A stretch of 64,000 nucleotides of DNA from Aquitalea magnusonii (GCF_002217795.2 NZ_AP018823.1:1550001-1614000); one strand, 5' to 3'. Shown: positions 41,904-51,338, counted from the first letter of the stretch. The notes: generated from the letters alone by a model not told the origin. Made by a program: numbers and translations.

Positions 41904-43085
41904 ATGACTAGCCAACCCCTTGCTCCGGACAGCCCGCTGGCCATTGCCCGCGAACTGGCCGGCCGTTTTGCCCGCACCGCCGTGGCGCGTGACCAGCAAG
42001 GTGGCACGCCCAAGGCCGAACGCGATGCGCTGCGCGACAGCGGGCTGCTTGGCCTGATCATTCCGCGCGAATTCGGCGGCCTGGGCGAGAGCTGGAGCAC
42101 CACCTTGCACATCGTGCGCGAACTGGCGCGGGTGGATAGCTCGGTGGCCCATGTGTTTGCCTTTCAGCACTTGTTGCTGGCCACCGCCCAATTGTTTGGT
42201 CGGCCCGACCAATGGCAGCCCTGGTTCGAGCAGACCGTGCGCGAGCGCTGGTTCTGGGGCAATGCGCTCAATCCGCTGGATACCCGCACGCTGGCCACGC
42301 CGGATGGCGACGGTTACCGCTTTCATGGTGACAAGAGCTTCTGCTCCGGCGCCACCGATTCGGACATGCTGCTGGCCTCGGCCTTGCGCGCCGGGCAGGG
42401 CGGTTTGCTGATTGCCGTGATCCCCACCCGCCGGGCCGGCGTCCACATTCATCAGGACTGGGACAATATCGGCCAGCGCCAGACCGATAGCGGCTCTGCC
42501 CGTTTCGAGCAGGTGTGGGTGGGGGCGGACGAGCTGCTGCTGCAACCCGGCCCGCTATCCACACCACGCGCCTGCCTGCGTCCGCTGATTGCCCAGCTCA
42601 TCCTCACCAATATCTATCTGGGCATTGCCGAAGGCGCGGTGGCCGAAGCCCGGCGCTATACGCTGGAACAGCGCCGCCTGTGGCCCGCCTCGCTGGCGGA
42701 ATCGGCCAACAAGGACCCTTACACCCTGCTGCATTACGGTGAATTCCAGGCTGCACTGGAAGGTGCCCGCTTGCTGGCCGACCATGCGGGTCAGCAACTG
42801 GATGCCGCCTGGCAGCAGGGCGATGCGCTGGATGAAGCTGGCCGTGGCCAGTTGGCCTTGCAGATAGCCGCCGCCAAGGTGCATGCCAGCCGCAGCGGGC
42901 TGGATCTGACCAGCCGCATTTTCGACGTGACCGGCGCGCGCGCCACCAGCGCCGCGCTGCGGCTGGACCGTTTCTGGCGCAATTTGCGCGTACACAGCCT
43001 GCACGATCCGCTGGATTACAAGCTGCAAGAGCTGGGTGACTGGGCACTGAATGGCCAGTACCCGACCCCCTCGTTTTATTCCTGA
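41904..43085 (+). CDS. DszC-like acyl-CoA dehydrogenase-fold monooxygenase (2)
   Basis: 393 residues, clearly paralogous to the divergently transcribed DszC-like enzyme: [57 protein letters not shown] and RFWRNLRVHSLHDPLDYKLQ are shared blocks. Likely an FMNH2-dependent S-oxygenase. The ATG after GGGAGGCTGC is preferred to one 45 bp upstream. It is followed 8 bp later by ribB, in a sigma54-driven two-gene unit. Confidence 0.86.
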   Translation: MTSQPLAPDSPLAIARELAGRFARTAVARDQQGGTPKAERDALRDSGLLGLIIPREFGGLGESWSTTLHIVRELARVDSSVAHVFAFQHLLLATAQLFGRPDQWQPWFEQTVRERWFWGNALNPLDTRTLATPDGDGYRFHGDKSFCSGATDSDMLLASALRAGQGGLLIAVIPTRRAGVHIHQDWDNIGQRQTDSGSARFEQVWVGADELLLQPGPLSTPRACLRPLIAQLILTNIYLGIAEGAVAEARRYTLEQRRLWPASLAESANKDPYTLLHYGEFQAALEGARLLADHAGQQLDAAWQQGDALDEAGRGQLALQIAAAKVHASRSGLDLTSRIFDVTGARATSAALRLDRFWRNLRVHSLHDPLDYKLQELGDWALNGQYPTPSFYS

Positions 43086-43093
43086 GACCCAAG

Positions 43094-43771
43094 ATGACCC
43101 AGAACCTGCAAGCAGTTGAAGACGATTTTGACAGTGTGGAACAAGCCATTGCCGCCATTGCCGCCGGTGGCTTTGCCGTGGTGGTGGACGATACCGACCG
43201 TGAAAACGAAGGCGACCTGATCATCGCCGCCGAAAAAATCACCGCGCAGCAGATGGCCTTTCTGGTGCGTTACAGCAGTGGCGTGGTGTGCGTGGCACTG
43301 ACCGGCGAGCGGCTGGACCAACTGCAACTGCCGCTGATGGTGAGCAGCAATAATGAATCGCAGCGCACCGCCTTCACCGTGACCGTGGACTACCTGCACG
43401 GCACCACTACCGGCATCAGCGCCGCCGACCGCGCCGCCACGCTGCGGGCATTGGCGGACAGCCGCATTCCGGCTGGCGACTTTGCCCGGCCGGGGCATAT
43501 CTTCCCCTTGCGCTATGCGCCGGGCGGGGTGCTGGCGCGCCCCGGACACACCGAGGCGGCACTGGACCTGTCGCGCCTGGCCGGGCTGGCCCCGGCCGGG
43601 GTGCTGTGCGAAATCGTCAATGACGATGGCAGCATGGCGCGCCGCCCCGAGCTGCTACGGTTTGCCCGCCAGCACGGCCTGCCCATCATCACCATTGCCG
43701 ACCTGATTGCCTATCGCGAACGTACCGAAATGGCGGCGTTGGCCGCAACTGCTGTGGGAGTGCCTGTCTGA
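43094..43771 (+). CDS. ribB: 3,4-Dihydroxy-2-butanone 4-phosphate synthase
   Basis: 225 residues converting ribulose 5-phosphate to the four-carbon precursor of riboflavin. VVVDDTDRENEGDLIIAAEKIT contains the acidic metal-binding loop; TTTGISAADRA and RPGHIFPLRYAPGGVLARPGHTEAA complete the active site. No GTP cyclohydrolase II domain is attached. Its position in a monooxygenase operon suggests a dedicated copy that raises FMN supply when sulfur enzymes are induced; a housekeeping copy elsewhere is expected but not visible. Confidence 0.93.
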   Translation: MTQNLQAVEDDFDSVEQAIAAIAAGGFAVVVDDTDRENEGDLIIAAEKITAQQMAFLVRYSSGVVCVALTGERLDQLQLPLMVSSNNESQRTAFTVTVDYLHGTTTGISAADRAATLRALADSRIPAGDFARPGHIFPLRYAPGGVLARPGHTEAALDLSRLAGLAPAGVLCEIVNDDGSMARRPELLRFARQHGLPIITIADLIAYRERTEMAALAATAVGVPV

Positions 43772-43794
43772 GTTGGTCTGCCGCTTTGCCATTC

Positions 43795-43818
43795 ACACCC
43801 GCTACGGCGGGTGTTTTT
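43795..43818 (+). terminator. Intrinsic terminator after ribB
   Basis: ACACCCGC and GCGGGTGT form an 8-bp stem with TACG loop, then TTTTT. Confidence 0.88.
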
Positions 43819-43838
43819 GTATGTACAGGGGGTTTGTG

Positions 43839-43858
43839 CCTGCTGGAATGGCAGCAGC
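43839..43858. promoter_or_regulatory. GCTGCTG-N6-CAGCAGC palindrome, copy B1
   Basis: CCTGCTGGAATGGCAGCAGC, 13 of 14 positions. It ends 83 bp before the sigma54 element of the next gene. Confidence 0.65.
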
Positions 43859-43872
43859 CGTGCAGCAAGCTT

Positions 43873-43892
43873 GCTGCTGCCGGTTCAGTGGC
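43873..43892. promoter_or_regulatory. Palindrome copy B2
   Basis: GCTGCTG-CCGGTT-CAGTGGC, 12 of 14 positions, centre 34 bp from copy B1. A separate 16-bp palindrome GCAGCAAGCTTGCTGC (43862-43877) lies between the two. Confidence 0.5.
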
Positions 43893-43941
43893 TTGCTGTT
43901 TAAGATTTTTGCAAGTATTTGAAATAAAACAAAAAAATGAC

Positions 43942-43957
43942 TGGCATGCTGTTTGCA
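43942..43957 (+). promoter_or_regulatory. Sigma54 promoter upstream of SfnB (3)
   Basis: TGGCATGCTGTTTGCA matches the -24/-12 consensus at all defined positions, 67 bp before the start codon. Confidence 0.85.
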
Positions 43958-44024
43958 GTGAGATGTCTGACCATTTCGCCATCCCGCTGCCTGTCACTGA
44001 CTGGTGGCCCACAAGGAACGCAGC

Positions 44025-45251
44025 ATGAGCAGCGCCGTACTGGAAACCACATCCCCCGTCAGCACGCCGGATAGCGTGCCGGTGATTCGTAATGATGCCG
44101 AAGCCCTGCAAGTGGCGCGCGCATTGGCGCCGCAACTGGCCGAGCAGGCCGCGCTGCGCGATCAGCAACGCAAGCTGCCGTTTGACGAGGTGGAATTGTT
44201 CTCGCGCAGCGGCCTGTGGGGCATCACCGTGCCGCGTGCCTTTGGTGGTGCCGAGGTATCTGCCGTCACGCTGGCCGAGGTGATTGCTATCATTTCGGCG
44301 GCAGACCCGTCGCTGGGACAGATTCCGCAAAATCACTATTGCTTGGTGGAAGACATCCGGCTGGAAGGCAGCCCGGAGCAGCAGCGTTACTTCTTTGAGC
44401 TGGTGCTGCGCGGCCAGCGCTATGGCAATGCCTTTTCCGAAGCCGGTGGCAAGACGGTGCTGGATATCCAGACCACCATCCGCCGCGATGGCGACGAGTA
44501 TGTGCTCAATGGCCGCAAGTTCTACGCCACCGGCGCACTGTATGCGCACTGGGTGCCGGTGCTGGCGGTGGATGAAGAGGGCAAGGCCTTGCTGGCCTTT
44601 GTCGAGCAAGGCACGCCCGGCCTGACCGTGGTGGACGACTGGAGCGGTTTTGGCCAACGCACCACGGCCAGTGGCACGGTGATTGCCGAGCAGGTGCGCC
44701 TGAAGCCTTTCCAGATTTTCTACACCCACCGCTCCTACGACCGGCCCACTTTTGCCGGGCCGTTCGCCCAGATCACCACCGCCGCCATCGACCTGGGCAT
44801 TGCCCGCGCCGCGCTGGCCGATACCGTGGATTTTGTGCGCCAGCAGGCACGGCCATGGATAGACAGCGGGGTGGAGCGGGCGGCGGACGACCCGCTGACC
44901 ATCGTCGCCATTGGCGATCTGCAATACCGGCTGGTAGCGGCAGAAGCGCTGCTGGAGCGGGCTGGCCGCTTTATCGACATTGCCAAGGCCGAGCCGACCG
45001 AAGACTCCGTGGCAGAGGCAGCCATTGCGGTGGGGCTGGCCAAGATTGCCAGCACGGAAATTTCGCTGCTGGCCGCCAGCAAGCTGTTCGAGCTGGGCGG
45101 CAGCAAGGCCACCCAGGGCCGCTTCAATTATGACCGCCACTGGCGCAATGCCCGCGTACACACCCTGCACGACCCGGTGCGCTGGAAGTACCACGCCATT
45201 GGCAATTACACGCTGAACGGCATCAAGCCGGCACGGCATTCCTGGAACTGA
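44025..45251 (+). CDS. sfnB: SfnB-family flavin-dependent oxidoreductase (3)
   Basis: 408 residues; LFSRSGLWGITVPRAFGGAEVSAVTLAEV, DPSLGQIPQNHYC, LNGRKFYATGALYAHW, GFGQRTTASG and the C-terminal RHWRNARVHTLHDPVRWKYH follow the SfnB pattern. AAGGAACGCAGC before the ATG decides against a GTG 21 bp upstream. It is followed by an APC permease in the same orientation, so uptake and oxidation of one substrate may be paired. Confidence 0.88.
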   Translation: MSSAVLETTSPVSTPDSVPVIRNDAEALQVARALAPQLAEQAALRDQQRKLPFDEVELFSRSGLWGITVPRAFGGAEVSAVTLAEVIAIISAADPSLGQIPQNHYCLVEDIRLEGSPEQQRYFFELVLRGQRYGNAFSEAGGKTVLDIQTTIRRDGDEYVLNGRKFYATGALYAHWVPVLAVDEEGKALLAFVEQGTPGLTVVDDWSGFGQRTTASGTVIAEQVRLKPFQIFYTHRSYDRPTFAGPFAQITTAAIDLGIARAALADTVDFVRQQARPWIDSGVERAADDPLTIVAIGDLQYRLVAAEALLERAGRFIDIAKAEPTEDSVAEAAIAVGLAKIASTEISLLAASKLFELGGSKATQGRFNYDRHWRNARVHTLHDPVRWKYHAIGNYTLNGIKPARHSWN

Positions 45252-45417
45252 TCACCACGCATGCGGCCCGCGTACTGCGGGCCGCCGGAGCCGCCATGCC
45301 CATCCGCCATACCGGCTGTTGACCGTGCCGCATCCTTGCTGCATGGCGCTTGCGCGCCGGGGCAGGGTGACGGTGCCGGTGACTTGTCAGCCAACAACAA
45401 CCATCAAGAGGTGTTTC

Positions 45418-46872
45418 ATGATTCACTCCACTCAAGGCGAGGCGGTGCTGGACAGCCCGGCCGCCCAGACAGAAAGCCAGAGCGGCACGCTGCGGCGCAA
45501 TTACCTGCGCCTGCCCGAACTGGTGGCGCAGTCCATCGGACTGGTCGGTGTGTCCGGCGGAGTAGGCATTCTGGTGCCGGCCGTATTTGCCACCGCCGGT
45601 AACGGCACCTGGCTGGCCTATGCCTTTGCCACCGTGGCGCTGCTGTTCTCTGCCTGGAGCATTACCCTGTTTGCCCGCAGCGCGGCCTCGCCCGGTGCGC
45701 TGTATGCCTATGCCTCGCAGGGTATCGGCCCCATCTGGGGGGTGATCTGCGGCTGGTCCTTGCTGATTGCCTATGCCGTGGGGGCGGCAGGCATCCTGCA
45801 AGGCACGGTCAATACCTTCCTGGTGCTGGCGCGTGAGCTGGGCCTGATTGCCGCCCATCCGCCACTGGCCGTCAGCCTGCTGCTGACCGTGGTGGTGGCG
45901 CTGGCGGCCTGGGCGATTGCCTACCGCGACATCCGGCTGTCCACCCGTTTTACCTTGCTGGTGGAACTGCTCACCATCCTGCTGATTGTCGTGGTGCTGA
46001 TTGCCTATCTGCTCAGCGGCAGCAGCCATGTCGACCAGTCCCAGATCGCGCTGGAAGGGGTAAAACCCGAGCAATTGCGCCTGGGCATGATGCTGGCCTT
46101 CTTCAGCTTTACCGGTTTTGAAAGCGCCACCGTGCTGGGTGCCGAGGCGCAATCGCCGCTCAAAGCCATTCCGCGCGCGGTCATCATCAGCATTGTCGGC
46201 CCGGCGCTGCTGTTCATTCTGGCGTCCTATGCGCTGGTGGCGGCCTTCCATGGTCAGCATCCGGGGCTGGACCAGGCCGATGGCCCGCTGTCCATCCTGG
46301 CGCATCGCCTGGGTCTGGGTGGTTTTGGCCTGATCATCGATGCCGGGGTGGCGCTCAGCTTCTTCGCCGCGTTTTTCTCCTCCATCAATGCTGCCGCCCG
46401 CATTGTCTACACCTTTGCCCGTCAGGGCCTGCTGCATGAGGCCACCGGCAAGGCGCATGCCAGCAATGCCACGCCGCATATCGCCGTCACGCTGCTGGTG
46501 GTGCTGGCGCTGATCGTGGGGCTGATCTTTACCGCCAATGGCACGGCCTTGCTGGATTCCTACGGCTATCTCAGCTCGGTGGCCACTTATGGCTATCTGC
46601 TGGCCTACGTGCTGGTGGCGGTGGGCGCGCCCTTGTATCTGCGCCGTCAGGGCAGGCTCAAGCCGCAGCATGTGCTGATCAGCCTGGTGTCGGTGCTGTT
46701 GCTGGCCATTCCGCTGGTGGGCAGTTTCTATCCGCTGCCCAGCGGTGTGTATGCCTGGCTGCCTTATGTGTTCCTGCTGCTGGTAGGCCTGGGCCTGGCG
46801 TGGTTTGTCGCGCTCAAGCTGCTGGCACCGGCACGCCTGCGTGGCATCGAGGAGGAGTTGCAGCAGGAGTGA
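45418..46872 (+). CDS. APC-family amino acid/organocation permease
   Basis: 484 residues with about twelve membrane helices. VAQSIGLVGVSGGVGILVPAVFA is the first-helix APC motif and FFSFTGFESATVLGAEAQSP is the conserved helix-6 region. It sits between an SfnB gene and a DszA-type monooxygenase gene, so its cargo may be a sulfur-containing amino acid or amine; this is inferred from context only. CAAGAGGTG precedes the ATG. A terminator follows. Confidence 0.87.
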   Translation: MIHSTQGEAVLDSPAAQTESQSGTLRRNYLRLPELVAQSIGLVGVSGGVGILVPAVFATAGNGTWLAYAFATVALLFSAWSITLFARSAASPGALYAYASQGIGPIWGVICGWSLLIAYAVGAAGILQGTVNTFLVLARELGLIAAHPPLAVSLLLTVVVALAAWAIAYRDIRLSTRFTLLVELLTILLIVVVLIAYLLSGSSHVDQSQIALEGVKPEQLRLGMMLAFFSFTGFESATVLGAEAQSPLKAIPRAVIISIVGPALLFILASYALVAAFHGQHPGLDQADGPLSILAHRLGLGGFGLIIDAGVALSFFAAFFSSINAAARIVYTFARQGLLHEATGKAHASNATPHIAVTLLVVLALIVGLIFTANGTALLDSYGYLSSVATYGYLLAYVLVAVGAPLYLRRQGRLKPQHVLISLVSVLLLAIPLVGSFYPLPSGVYAWLPYVFLLLVGLGLAWFVALKLLAPARLRGIEEELQQE

Positions 46873-46903
46873 GGTGAGGTGTGTCCGTGTTGCTTCAAAA
46901 TTG

Positions 46904-46932
46904 AAAAACGGCTCGCTGGCGGGCCGTTTTTT
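46904..46932 (+). terminator. Intrinsic terminator after the APC permease
   Basis: AAAAACGGC and GCCGTTTTT pair over 9 bp with a 10-nt loop, then a T run. Confidence 0.82.
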
Positions 46933-46936
46933 GCGG

Positions 46937-46956
46937 CCTGCTGCCTGTGCCGCATG
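46937..46956. promoter_or_regulatory. Degenerate palindrome copy C1
   Basis: CCTGCTG-N6-CCGCATG, 10 of 14 positions; its centre is 32 bp from the perfect copy C2. Weak on its own and listed for its spacing. Confidence 0.35.
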
Positions 46957-46968
46957 CGCTGCTGGCCT

Positions 46969-46988
46969 GCTGCTGACAGGGCAGCAGC
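46969..46988. promoter_or_regulatory. GCTGCTG-N6-CAGCAGC palindrome, copy C2
   Basis: GCTGCTGACAGGGCAGCAGC, a perfect match, 167 bp before the sigma54 element of the DszA-type gene. The AT-rich stretch between them (about 47010-47120) could bend or bind IHF. Confidence 0.68.
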
Positions 46989-47155
46989 CAGTCGGGTGGG
47001 CTGAGGTGATAGTTAAAGTGAAATCTGAAGAATTAATGGCAAATTACTTTAGCTTGTTATTTTAAGATGCTGAAAATAAACAGATAAATTTAAAATAACA
47101 AACAGCATAAAAAATGGATTGCTTAGCGGAAATGATGATGAATGCCGTGGTTTGC

Positions 47156-47171
47156 GGGTATGGAACTTGCA
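47156..47171 (+). promoter_or_regulatory. Sigma54 promoter upstream of the DszA-type monooxygenase
   Basis: GGGTATGGAACTTGCA: GG-N10-GC with YAYR and TTGCA intact; only the first base departs from the consensus. It is 40 bp before the start codon. Confidence 0.78.
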
Positions 47172-47211
47172 ATCTGCTCCGGGTAATCATTCAACCCTGA
47201 CAGGAACTGCA

Positions 47212-48624
47212 ATGAGCAAGACCATCCGCTTCAATGCCTTTGAAATGAACTGCGTGGCCCACCAGTCACCCGGCCTGTGGACCCACCCGCGAGACCGTTC
47301 CTGGCAATACAAGGACCTGGAATACTGGACCGACCTGGGGCGCATTCTGGAGCGTGGCTTTTTTGATGCCGTGTTCATTGCCGATGTAATCGGCTACTAC
47401 GACGTGTATCAGGGCAGCAACTACCACGCCATCCGCGAAGGGGCCCAGTTGCCGGTCAACGACCCGCTGCAGCTGGCCGCGCCGATTGCGCTGGCCACCA
47501 AGCATCTGGGCATTGGCGTTACCGCATCCACCTCCTTCGAACACCCATACCCCTTTGCCCGCCGCCTGAGCACGCTGGACCACCACACCAAGGGCCGGGT
47601 GGGCTGGAATATCGTGACTTCCTATCTGGAAAGCGGTGCCAAGAACATCAGCCAGGGCGGCTTGCGCCGGCACGACAACCGTTACGATGTGGCGGACGAA
47701 TACATCGAGGTGATTTACAAGCTGCTGGAAGGCAGTTGGGAAGATGGCGCGGTGGTGCGCGACCGTGAGCGCGGCATTTTCGCCCACCCGGAAAAAGTGC
47801 ATGAAATCGGCCACAAGGGCAAATACTTCGAGGTGCCGGGCTATCACCTGAGCGAACCCTCGCCGCAGCGCACGCCGGTGTTGTTCCAGGCTGGCGCATC
47901 CGGCCGCGGCAAGGCCTTTGCCGCCCAGCATGCCGAGTGCGTGTTTGTGGCCGCGCCCACCAAGGACATCCTGCGCCGCTATGTGGATGATGTGCGCAGC
48001 CAGGCCGCCGCCGCCGGGCGCGACCCGCAGCAGATCAAGATATTCAATCTGGTGACGGTGATCGTGGACGAAACCGATGCCAAGGCCCAGGCCAAGTTTG
48101 CCGAATACCAGCGCTATGCCTCCTACGATGGTTCGCTGGTATTCATGTCCGGCTGGACCGGCATCGACTTCGGCCAGTACGCCCCCACCGAGCTGGTGCG
48201 CCATGTCGATACCAACGCCATCATCTCGGCGGTGGAGCATCTGTCCAATGGCGGCAAGGCCTGGACCATCGACGAACTGGCGCGCTTTGGCGGCATTGGC
48301 GGGCTGGGGCCGGTGTTTGTCGGCTCGGCCGCCACCGTGGCTGACATCCTGCAGGACTGGGTGGAAGCCACCGATACCGATGGTTTCAATCTGGCCTATG
48401 CCGTTGCCCATGAAACCTTCGAGGACGTGGTGGAGTACCTGGTGCCGGAATTGCAGCGCCGTGGCGTGTACCAGACGGAATACCGTCCTGGCACCCTGCG
48501 CGAAAAGCTGTTTGGTGCCGGCCCGCTATTGCCGGACAACCACCCGGCCGCGCAATACCGCGACATCGAAGCCTGGAAGCAAAAACACCCGCAGGCTGCC
48601 GCGGCGGATCTGCAACCGGCCTGA
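47212..48624 (+). CDS. NtaA/SnaA/DszA-family FMNH2-dependent monooxygenase (2)
   Basis: 470 residues, paralogue of the enzyme in the first sulfur operon. Shared blocks are FNAFEMNCVAHQSPGLWTHP, ERGFFDAVFIADVIGYYDVY and TKGRVGWNIVTSYLESGAK. It likely cleaves a C-S bond in a sulfone or related compound with FMNH2. CAGGAACTGCA before the ATG sets the start. The sugar-type ABC genes follow 121 bp later in the same direction and may be cotranscribed. Confidence 0.88.
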   Translation: MSKTIRFNAFEMNCVAHQSPGLWTHPRDRSWQYKDLEYWTDLGRILERGFFDAVFIADVIGYYDVYQGSNYHAIREGAQLPVNDPLQLAAPIALATKHLGIGVTASTSFEHPYPFARRLSTLDHHTKGRVGWNIVTSYLESGAKNISQGGLRRHDNRYDVADEYIEVIYKLLEGSWEDGAVVRDRERGIFAHPEKVHEIGHKGKYFEVPGYHLSEPSPQRTPVLFQAGASGRGKAFAAQHAECVFVAAPTKDILRRYVDDVRSQAAAAGRDPQQIKIFNLVTVIVDETDAKAQAKFAEYQRYASYDGSLVFMSGWTGIDFGQYAPTELVRHVDTNAIISAVEHLSNGGKAWTIDELARFGGIGGLGPVFVGSAATVADILQDWVEATDTDGFNLAYAVAHETFEDVVEYLVPELQRRGVYQTEYRPGTLREKLFGAGPLLPDNHPAAQYRDIEAWKQKHPQAAAADLQPA

Positions 48625-48639
48625 TTCCACCAGCCTGCT

Positions 48640-48672
48640 GGCAGCCCGCAGCCGCGGGGTGGCAGGGCTGCC
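48640..48672 (+). other. Intercistronic inverted repeat
   Basis: GGCAGCCC and GGGCTGCC pair around a 17-nt loop between the monooxygenase and the binding-protein gene. There is no T run, so it is more likely an mRNA hairpin for processing or stability than a terminator. Confidence 0.4.
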
Positions 48673-48745
48673 ATGCATGATTCCGACCGCCGCCCGCCAC
48701 AGGCGGATGGTCGGCTGTCCTTCTGTCCATGGAAATGAGATCAAT

Positions 48746-49711
48746 ATGCTGAAAAAACCATTTGGCAAACTGGCCGCCGCCGTGCTGGCACTGGCCGTTG
48801 CCCTGACTGCTTATGCCGATGATGCCGCCGTACCGTCGCTGAAGGGCAAGCGCATTGCCATCAGCGTCACCGGGACCGACCACTACTTCGACTTGAAAGC
48901 CTTCCAGGCCCAGGTGGCAGAAGTCAAACGCCTGGGTGGCACGCCCATTACCCTGGATGCCGGGCGCAATGACAAGAATCTGGTTTCCCAATTACAGACC
49001 GTGATTGCACAAAAGCCTGATGCCGTCGTGCAAACCCTGGGCACCCTCAGCGTGATCGACCCTTATCTGAAGAAAATAAAACAGGCAGGCATTCCGCTGT
49101 TTACCATTGATGTGCCTTCAGTACACAGCATCAACAATACCACCTCGGATAATCATGAAATCGGTAGAAACCTGGCGCAGCAGCTGATCAAGGATACCGG
49201 TGGAAAAGGCAATATCCTGGTATTCAACGGTTTTTATGGTGTCCCGGTCTGCGCTATCCGGTATGACGAATTGAAAGCTGCCCTGAAAAACCATCCCGGA
49301 TTAAAAATCATCCAGCCAGAGCTGCGCGATGTGATTCCCAATACCGTACAGGATGCCTATACGCAGGTGACGGCGCTGTTGAACAAATACCCCAAGGGCA
49401 GTATTGCAGCCATCTGGTCGGCATGGGATGTACCGCAATTGGGCGCGACCAAGGCATTGATTGCGGCGGGGCGTACCGAAATAAAAACCTATGGCGTGGA
49501 TGGCTCGCCGGAAGTGCTGGCCTTGCTGAACGACCCCAAAGCCCCGGTGGGTGGTGATGTGGCACAGCAACCAGCCGAAATTGGCAGAACAGCCATCCGC
49601 AATGTCGCCAAGTATCTGGCAGGCAATAAATTGCCCAAGGAAAGCTATGTACCAACCTTGCTGGCAAACCATGGCAATGTGGCCGAGGTAAACCGCTTGC
49701 GCGGCGACTGA
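48746..49711 (+). CDS. CUT2/ribose-type periplasmic binding protein (1)
   Basis: 321 residues with signal peptide (KPFGKLAAAVLALAVALTAYA) and periplasmic-binding-protein-1 fold: KRIAISVTGTDHYFDLKAFQAQ, GGTPITLDAGRNDKNLVSQLQTVIAQKPDAV and YPKGSIAAIWSAWDVPQLGATKAL. The family normally binds sugars or autoinducer-like ligands. Placement directly after a DszA-type enzyme points to an organosulfur or sulfonated ligand instead. A close paralogue lies beyond the permeases on the other strand. Confidence 0.87.
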   Translation: MLKKPFGKLAAAVLALAVALTAYADDAAVPSLKGKRIAISVTGTDHYFDLKAFQAQVAEVKRLGGTPITLDAGRNDKNLVSQLQTVIAQKPDAVVQTLGTLSVIDPYLKKIKQAGIPLFTIDVPSVHSINNTTSDNHEIGRNLAQQLIKDTGGKGNILVFNGFYGVPVCAIRYDELKAALKNHPGLKIIQPELRDVIPNTVQDAYTQVTALLNKYPKGSIAAIWSAWDVPQLGATKALIAAGRTEIKTYGVDGSPEVLALLNDPKAPVGGDVAQQPAEIGRTAIRNVAKYLAGNKLPKESYVPTLLANHGNVAEVNRLRGD

Positions 49712-49766
49712 TGCGGCAGCCGGATCGTTACCGTTTTCACTCACCCTTGGCAGAAAGAGAAAGCAG

Positions 49767-51338
49767 ATGAGCCAGACGGAAAACACAGTGCTGGAGCTAC
49801 GGGATATCAGCAAGCGTTTTGGCGTCACCAAAGCCCTGGATGGCGCAACACTAAAGGTAAGGCCGGCAACGGTGCATGGCCTGGTTGGCGAAAATGGTGC
49901 CGGCAAATCCACGCTGATCAAGATTCTTGCCGGTCTGTATCAGCCTGATAGCGGATCAATCCTGTTGAATGGCCAGCCGGTAACGCATCTGCAGCCTGCT
50001 ACCGTAGAGGCGCTGGGTATTCATTTCATCCATCAGGACCGGCTGCTGCCAGCCACGCTCACGGTGGGCGAGGCATTGTTTCTGGGGAAGGAAAAAACCT
50101 GGTTCGGCTTGTTGAATCGCCGAAAAATGGCCAGGGAAGCCGAGCGTTACCTGGCGGAGTACTTTGATATCGCCCTGTCCGGCCATGCATTGATTGGTGA
50201 GTTAAGTACGGCGGAGCAGCAGATTGTACAAATCACCCGGGCATTATTATCCAGCCCGCGGCTGATTGTATTTGATGAGCCGACGGCGGCCTTGATCAAA
50301 CGCGAAGTGGATCAATTGCAAAAAATCATCCTGCGCTTGAAACAGCAGGGTATTGCGGTGATTTATATTTCCCATTACCTGCAGGAAATAGAAACGCTAT
50401 GCGATGAAGTCACCATTTTACGCAATGGCAAAAACGTTGGCACGGTGAAGCCTGTTGATGTTTCCAGTGCCGAGATTGCGCGTTTGATGATTAATCGTGA
50501 TGTCACCGAAATGTATCCCAAGGCCAAGGTACCGCTGGGCGAGGTCGTGTTGTCGGTTAATCAGCTTGGCTTGAGTGGGCATTACCAGAATGTTTCCTTC
50601 ACCGTCCGGCAAGGGGAAATCCTGGGCTTGACCGGACTGGTTGGCTCCGGGGTGAAAGCCGTGGTGGAGAGCCTGTTCGGTCTGAAACAACCGGATTCCG
50701 GCACGATACACCTTGCTGGCGAGCCGGTACGTATCAGTTCTCCGACGGATGCGGTCAAGGCGGGTATCGGTCTGGTGCCGGAAGACCGGCGTCGGCATGG
50801 CATTGCCACCAGTCTGACTGTGTCGGAAAACATTGCCCTGGCCAGTTTGCGGCAGTTTTCCCGCCTGGGTTTCCTGTCCGGCAAAAAAGAAGCCGCAGCG
50901 GCAGAGCAGTTGATTGCGGCACTGCACATCAAAACCAGCAGCAAGGATGCCTATCTGTCCGAGTTAAGCGGTGGCAATCAGCAGAAGGTTGCCATTGCCA
51001 AATGGTTGCAGCGCGATGCCCGCGTTTATGTCTTTGACGAACCGGCAGTGGGCGTGGATGTGGGAGCCAAGGTGGAAATCTACCGCCTGATCGGAGAATT
51101 GGTCAGCAAGGGCGCGGCAGTCATTTTGTTGACCTCGGATTTGCTCGAACTGACCAAGCTGAGTGATGCCATCGGCGTGTTTTATCGCGGAGAAATCGTA
51201 CGCAATGTTGCCGCCGCAAACACCAATGTGGACGAAATACTGGCTGTGGCAACCGGTGCCTTGGCGAATCCGCCCGCGCCCATCGCCCACCACACACAAC
51301 AAGCAGCCCTGGAGAATGTCAGTGTCCAGCTCAATTAG
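49767..51338 (+). CDS. CUT2-type ABC ATPase (two ATPase domains)
   Basis: 523 residues with two nucleotide-binding domains. Domain 1 has Walker A GENGAGKST, signature-like LSTAEQQIVQI and LIVFDEPTAAL. Domain 2 has a degenerate Walker A (GLVGSGVKAV) and an intact LSGGNQQKVAI with VYVFDEPAVGVDVGAK. This is the RbsA/XylG layout. It overlaps the following permease by about 23 bp. Codon use here is somewhat more AT-rich than in the flanking monooxygenase genes, which may mean the transporter was acquired separately. Confidence 0.9.
   Translation: MSQTENTVLELRDISKRFGVTKALDGATLKVRPATVHGLVGENGAGKSTLIKILAGLYQPDSGSILLNGQPVTHLQPATVEALGIHFIHQDRLLPATLTVGEALFLGKEKTWFGLLNRRKMAREAERYLAEYFDIALSGHALIGELSTAEQQIVQITRALLSSPRLIVFDEPTAALIKREVDQLQKIILRLKQQGIAVIYISHYLQEIETLCDEVTILRNGKNVGTVKPVDVSSAEIARLMINRDVTEMYPKAKVPLGEVVLSVNQLGLSGHYQNVSFTVRQGEILGLTGLVGSGVKAVVESLFGLKQPDSGTIHLAGEPVRISSPTDAVKAGIGLVPEDRRRHGIATSLTVSENIALASLRQFSRLGFLSGKKEAAAAEQLIAALHIKTSSKDAYLSELSGGNQQKVAIAKWLQRDARVYVFDEPAVGVDVGAKVEIYRLIGELVSKGAAVILLTSDLLELTKLSDAIGVFYRGEIVRNVAAANTNVDEILAVATGALANPPAPIAHHTQQAALENVSVQLN

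Noticed and set aside
43689..45239. 516-codon minus-strand frame opposite SfnB (3)
   Set aside because: Same shadow effect; it also spans a terminator and a sigma54 promoter region.
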